Below, piece after piece: positions 59,342-64,000 of a stretch of DNA of 64,000 nt. The notes beneath the pieces are model-generated. The model saw only the letters and a program-made list of their open reading frames with translations. It searched no databases and was not told the origin of the DNA. The DNA is from Boswellia sacra. Its lineage: Eukaryota > Streptophyta > Magnoliopsida > Sapindales > Burseraceae. The DNA lies in NCBI GenBank assembly GCA_013180625.2, contig SNVD02009648.1, positions 337,313 through 401,312 on the forward strand, given 5' to 3'. Each line of letters opens with the position of its first letter. The first letter of the stretch is position 1. Made by a program: the position numbers and the translations under genes.

Positions 59342-59991
59342 ATGGAGAAAACACCAATTCGGCGATTCCGCAATATATGCGTATTTTGCGGATCGCAATT
59401 TGGTACAGATGGAGAGTTTACCACAGCAGCTCTTGATCTTGGTAGGACATTGGCTGCGAGGGGTATTAATTTGATTTATGGAGGGGGTAGTCTTGGGTTA
59501 ATGGGGTGTGTGTCGACAGCTGCATCCCTAGGAGGGAGTAAATTTCTCGGCATTATCCCTAAACCATTAGCTGTACGAGATATCGTAGGCAACACAATCG
59601 GGGAAGAGTTACAGGTCTCTAGCATACATGAGCGTATTGCACATATGGTTGTTAAGTCCGATGCATTTATAGCTTTGCCGGGTGGTTATGGTACATTAGA
59701 GGAGATATTTCAAATCACCTCTTGGGCACAGCTAAACATCCATCGGAAACCCATTGGTTTGTTAAATGTTAATAACTTTTTCAATGGTTTGTTATCCTTT
59801 CTTGATCAAGCTGTAGAAAAAAACTTCATCTCACCGTCAGCGAGGCAAATCCTGGTTACAGCTTCAACTGCAGGGAGTTAATTGATAAACTCCAAGGATT
59901 CGTCTATTCGCCTGATCCAACAATGGCTCGGATAGATTGGTTTGGAGAAGGCAATAAAAGGCGTAGACTGGATTTAACGCTCCATCTGTAA
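59342..59991 (+). pseudogene. LOG: Intronless LOG (cytokinin riboside 5'-monophosphate phosphoribohydrolase)
   Basis: LOG enzymes release active cytokinin bases from riboside monophosphates in one step. The frame opens at 59342 and has the family signatures ICVFCGSQFG, LIYGGGSLGLMG, IIPKPL, the HER motif before KSDAFIAL, and the catalytic PGGYGTLEE (residues 113-121). The residue after the catalytic-region Arg is Ile instead of the usual Lys (HERIA). No introns interrupt it, although plant LOG genes normally have several, so it looks like a captured spliced transcript. One G is missing from a G run at about 59874-59876; this brings a stop at 59879-59881 after 179 residues, and the expected last 35 or so codons, up to TAA at 59989-59991, are out of frame. 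Whether the shortened enzyme works is unknown. Confidence 0.9.
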
Positions 59992-61989
59992 TCTCTATCT
60001 ATTGGTTTGCTTCGTTTTTGTTTACTTTCTTTTTAGTGTGTTTATTTGAGATTTTTTCATGTCATTTCTTTTGAGCTTTTTCAGGTTATTTCTTTCGTCC
60101 CAGGTAATATTTTCTAATCTCGGTTTTTAGAGTGGTGGCTTAAAAAAGTTCAAGTTCTCTTGAAACGCATTCTGGATCTCTTCAATCCATAATGGCTGAA
60201 TAAGGAGGCTAACTTCTAAACTTTTTAGACCTATTCTAACTGCATTGTTTGTGTTTACTGATTTGTTGAACTTTATTATTTTCTGAGTAAGTTTAGTTTT
60301 ATGTAATTTTGAGTTGTTGTGTGTTTTTGTCTTTATCAGTTTCGATTCGAAAAAAAAAACATTGTGGAAAAACCTGAGAATGGCAAAATATGGGGTTTCC
60401 TTAACCCTTGAAACGCATTCTTCCTTAATAACTTTGTAGTTTGTTTATTTCATGTTGGTTGAAGTGTCTTGTTTCTTGTTTTGTTCTTCATAATAAAGGT
60501 ATATAGGCTGGAAACCTTAAGTCTGCGGGCTACTGGTCCTAAGGATTGTTGAAATATTCAATCTTGACTCAGGTGTAACAATGCCACGTACCTCTTTTCT
60601 TGCATTTTGTGGGTCGATGATAAGATAATGATTGAATTAAGAATAACTCTTGGAAAATCATAAATGATGCATGGATCTGTGTGCTTGAAATGTTTATTGG
60701 TTTTCGCTTTGCTTTTGATTCCTTGCGCAACATTGAGCACTGAGCTATTATCACTGAGTTATTTGTTCACTTAGAGAAAGTTTATGTAATTTAACTGTTT
60801 CTTCAGATTTCAATGAATTCTAGAACTTGTTTGATGGTCACTCAAGGCGGAATCCTAGGCTGTGCAACATTGGGGAAATGATTTAGGCCATCTTTGGACC
60901 GTTTGAGCCTTAATAGCCAACCTTGACATAAATTGATCCCTAGTTACCCCTTTGAGCCTCTGTAATCCTTTTTCTTTGTTAACTCACTAAAAGATTTCCT
61001 AACCTAAAATGTTTTTGTTCCAAACAGTTAATCCCTTACCTATGAGCATGTAGATCATTCACAATTAAATTCGGAGCTATGTTCTGGTTTTGGGAAGTTA
61101 GAGGAGGTTGGGATGTATCATGAGCAATACAAGTGAGTTCCATTGTGTTTGGAAAAAAAAAAGAAAAACAGAAAAAAAAGCCAATCTTACCTATCGTCCA
61201 CGTACTTACACATTGAGGACAATGTGTTGTTTAAGTGTGGGGGAGGGGAAGTGTAATAAAAAAAAGAAAAAAAAGAAAAAAAAAAGAACAAAAGAATAAG
61301 AATAAGAGATCTATACCCTTAAGTGTTCTTAAAAAGAATGAACAACAAAGTGTGGGGGGGTTGGGGTAAGTTTTTTTTTTGTTTTTTTCCCTTTTTTTGG
61401 GTTTTCTGAAAAAAAAAAAAAAGATTGAGTGTTCTAAATAAGTGTGGGGGAGTAACCTGGTGAATTGAATGTTGTGTTATAGGGTTGAGCTCTACATAGT
61501 CTTGAATGATTTATGTGTTTGTGGGTGATTTGAGCCAAATTATTATCCTTTATCATACCTTCACCCAAGCCAAACGTTACAAGCTTCATAAAGTCCTACT
61601 TGATCCTTGGTGTTGTGCATGTCTACATTAGTGGAGAGTGACTTGAAAAGCAGGCCTATGGAGTTCATTTATACACACATCTTCAATATTAAATATGATT
61701 CATTTTATGCATAAACTCATCCGGGTTACAAGTGATTAGGTGAGAATGGCTCTACACACACACACTTGAGGAATTGAAATGAAGCGAAACTAATCTTTGA
61801 GATAAAATTCTTGATCAAGTGCATTATTTTGAAGTTTTCCTTGGGTTATAATTAAGTACAATTTTTGAGGCCTATTTGCAAGATGAAGCATTTGTGTGTT
61901 TTAATTTTTTGTTGATTCTGTTTCGTTTAGTTTTATTTCAAATTGTCGTAGTTGCTCGAGGACTAGCAAAGTCTAAGTGTGGGGGAATT
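59992..61989 (+). other. 3' non-coding part of B2 with repeated purine-tract motifs
   Basis: Matches 24085-26105 of B1 along its length. No coding sequence. AAGTGTGGGGGA or a close variant occurs at 61233, 61348, 61440 and 61975; only the last abuts the LTR and is the true polypurine tract. Poly-A and poly-T runs lie around 61150-61430. Confidence 0.75.
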
Positions 61990-63393
61990 TGATAAGTGTC
62001 TATTTATATATCATTTTCATATCAATTCGTCCATGTTTCTTTGCTATATTCCTTGGTATTTTTATGTTTTTGTGTGATTTTGATGTTTGTAGGAGTTTTG
62101 GAGCAACTTGCACAAAAATGGAGTAAAAACCCTTCATTTTCACCTCTGCTAGTCAACCATCTTCTCGGATTTAATTGTATTGATATACAATGAACCCGAT
62201 TACATATTATATACCATTGGAAAGCTCTCGAAGTCTATTTTCTGGAGAAATTTACGGTTTATAAATCCATTCAGTGTACCAAAAGTTGTAATCAAAACCT
62301 GTCTCTTATACACATCTCACACATCACTGTAGCATGTATAATACGGGACACTGTAGCACGTTACTGTAGCAGAGTATTTAAACACATTTTAGGTTTTATT
62401 TCATAACTTGAGGAGGGGAGAACGTGGTAGAGGCTACTGCTCTGGAATTCTTTCATCTCTTGGAGTTCTTGAAGGAGAAAGGAAGCTTGGAAAGAGGAAG
62501 AACTACAATCCAAAGAGAATTACATCAAATTTGCTAAGTTTTTCCCTTCCCTTTCATTTTTCTGGAATGTCTCCATGTTGTATTGTATTTACCACGTTCT
62601 TAAACATGTGTAACTGAATCTGAATTGGTTGAGGGTGATTCAAAGCCCCTGATATGGTTTTTGTAAGTTGATTGTGTAAGGAATTGTTATCCAATTCTCT
62701 AATTGCAGTTGCTTGTATTCTCCCATATTTAATACTTATGATTGCTTGCTGATTGTATTTGAGTGGCCAACTGAATATAATCTGGTTGTGATTTATTGCT
62801 AGACTAGAAATCTTGATCCGTAATTGTCTTGAATTTCTAATCATTAGTAGCAAAATTGTGATCAGAGATTGCAATTGGAGGATATAACCTAAGTTAAATA
62901 ATCCGAGCTTGTATGTTTATTGCTTAGATCAACCTATCTTTCTTATCATAATGCATCCATTGAATTAAAATCAGAGAGCTTGTTCTAGTTTGTTTAATGG
63001 ATAGAGATTAAATAAAGAGCTTGTTTTATTTAACAACAAATTAAGGAAAGATTGGGGTAATAGAGCTTGTTATTATCTACGGTTGATAACTTCAATGCTG
63101 TAATTAGATGACAATTCTACAATTAATTCGCAAATCCATATCTTGTGGTAGAGAAGGATCCCTTAAACAGCTTTCTCCCATTGATTTTTCATTCAAATTT
63201 AATTTCTGTTTTGTTATTCTTTACTTGCATTCTTATTTCATTTAATAAATCATTCAACAAAAATCCCCCCCTGTTTAGTTTATTGTTGCTGGAAATAACA
63301 AATTCAATTAGAATCAATCCTCGTGGGAACGATATCTTACTTATCACTTTATTACTTGTGCGACTAGTATACTTGCTAGTTTCGAACGCATCA
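61990..63393 (+). repeat. 3' LTR of B2 (1,404 bp)
   Basis: Colinear with the 5' LTR, ends CGAACGCATCA and is followed by GAGTT. Bases 62299-62317 are adapter sequence replacing part of the LTR. Confidence 0.92.
62299..62317. other. Nextera/Tn5 mosaic-end sequence (library artefact)
   Basis: CTGTCTCTTATACACATCT, a perfect 19-base mosaic end. In the 5' LTR the corresponding stretch is about 30 bases of normal LTR (AGTGTGAGATGTATAGAAAT and onward). Assembly artefact. Confidence 0.95.
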
Positions 63394-63398
63394 GAGTT

Positions 63399-63842
63399 GG
63401 AAGATGGTATGGGGAAAGCATGGACTTGGTCGAAGAATTCCATGCCAAGCACTACTTGAAAATCATCCATGGGAACAATGGAGAAATCAAGCTTACCGTT
63501 CCATGTGCCAAGTTGTACCGTTGTTGCCTTGGACACTCCCCAGATTGCCTTGGCGGGTGAGTTTACCGCCTTGATGGTGCCACCTCCATTGGTGTATTTA
63601 AGGCCTAGCCGTTTGGCCTCGTCCTCCGAAATGAAGTTGTGCGTGGCTCCCGTGTCAAGCATCGCACGCATATCTTTGCCATTGATTGTGGCGCTCACAT
63701 ACATAAGACCCTTTTGCATAGATGTGGGTCTTTTGAGCGCGCCAATTGTGCGGAGAGAACCCATCCCCGCTTGTGGCTCTTCATTATTTACGCCCTCATG
63801 TTGAGCGGCAAGGGCGTTGAGAGTCTTCCTCTTTGGGCAATC
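63399..63842 (-). pseudogene. Retropepsin region of element C
   Basis: Minus-strand frame containing MYVSATINGKDMRAMLDTGA (active-site DTGA), NFISEDEAKRLGLKY, LDFSIVPMDDFQVVLGMEFF and PIPSSN. It is cut by B2 at 63398 on the C-terminal side and by B3 at 63843 on the N-terminal side. It closely matches the protease of element 1. Confidence 0.88.
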
Positions 63843-64000
63843 TGATAAGTGTCTATTTATATATCATTTTCATATCAATTCGTCCATGTTTCTTTGCTAT
63901 ATTCCTTGGTATTTTTATGTTTTTGTGTGGTTTTTGATGTTTGTAGGAGTTTTGGAGCAACTTGCACAAAAATGGAGTAAAACCCTCATTTTCACCTCTG
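63843..64000 (+). mobile_element. Athila-type copy B3, start of LTR at window edge
   Basis: TGATAAGTGTC onward matches the B-family LTR to the end of the window. The preceding CAATC (63838-63842) would be one copy of the target duplication. Element 1 shows the uninterrupted host sequence GGGCAATCACGAACCC. It could be a full element or a solo LTR. Confidence 0.85.

Larger units (their letters stand above)
54116..63393 (+). mobile_element. Athila-type element B2 carrying a LOG gene and a cysteine-rich ORF
   Basis: A 9,278-bp element with the target duplication GAGTT at 54111-54115 and 63394-63398. Order: 5' LTR, tRNA-Asp-type primer site, gag-protease, pre-RT remnant, a 184-codon cysteine-rich ORF, 67-bp tandem repeats, an intronless LOG gene, a 2 kb non-coding part, polypurine tract, 3' LTR. 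RT, RNase H and integrase are missing, so mobility would depend on an autonomous relative. The two LTRs differ at few positions by eye, apart from adapter sequence in the 3' LTR, so insertion is recent. Confidence 0.92.
50530..64000 (-). mobile_element. Chromovirus (Ty3/gypsy) element C, interrupted by Athila-type copies B2 and B3
   Basis: On the minus strand. The 3' LTR is 50530-51059, the polypurine tract 51060-51071 (GGTGGGGGAGGA), pol 51071-54110, and the protease region 63399-63842. Copy B2 (54116-63393) splits protease from RT, with GAGTT duplicated on both sides; element 1 shows the uninterrupted sequence. A second interruption begins at 63843. Gag and the 5' LTR lie beyond the window. 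Pol has at least two frameshifts, so this copy is not autonomous as it stands. Confidence 0.9.

Noticed and set aside
59342..59991. LOG as an ordinary host gene
   Set aside because: It is intronless, lies between LTRs of an element with a perfect target duplication, and its 3' half recurs in another copy.
1..64000. Endogenous pararetrovirus (caulimovirus-like) sequence
   Set aside because: All RT and RNase H segments are accompanied by integrase, LTRs or Ty3/Athila features; no movement-protein-like region was seen.

Overview
The window is nuclear DNA of a flowering plant, most likely a eudicot. It is AT-rich, holds one nine-exon gene with plant-type GT..AG introns, one small single-exon gene of a plant-only family, and otherwise mostly nested transposable elements typical of plants: Ty3/gypsy chromoviruses, Athila/Tat-type LTR elements, a MULE and hAT relatives. 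I cannot name the species.

Host genes. 9050-9385 (minus) encodes a 111-residue DUF1677 cysteine-rich protein. 42358-47691 (minus) is a nine-exon gene for a plastid folate-biopterin transporter (FBT1-like, 563 residues as modelled). I recognise no other host gene.

Left block (1-3985). A chromovirus-like element on the minus strand keeps gag and protease in one open frame but has lost nearly all of RT, RNase H and integrase. Its LTR promoter carries 14 copies of an AACGGCTA motif. A TIR element adjoins it.

Middle block (16307-42000). A decayed Ty3 element (A, 16805-29120) has two later insertions with target duplications: a 2.2 kb LTR-like segment in its RT and an Athila-type copy (B1) before its integrase. 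Next come a complete-ended MULE with a 9-bp target duplication (29694-35005), a decayed chromovirus integrase region broken by two solo LTRs, and a hAT-like element lying inside an inverted repeat.

Right block (49940-64000). A hAT-type repeat is interrupted by a chromovirus (C, minus strand). C is in turn interrupted by a full-length but RT-less Athila-type element (B2, 54116-63393, target duplication GAGTT) and by the start of a third copy (B3, 63843 onward).

The most interesting object is the B family. B2 has Athila LTRs, a tRNA-Asp-type primer site and gag-protease. In place of most of pol it carries a 184-codon cysteine-rich ORF, a 67-bp tandem repeat and an intronless, almost intact cytokinin-activating LOG gene. 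B1 keeps only the 3' part of the LOG gene, joined to its 5' LTR by a deletion. Two B-family LTRs also contain Nextera/Tn5 mosaic-end adapter sequence, so local assembly of these repeats needs caution.
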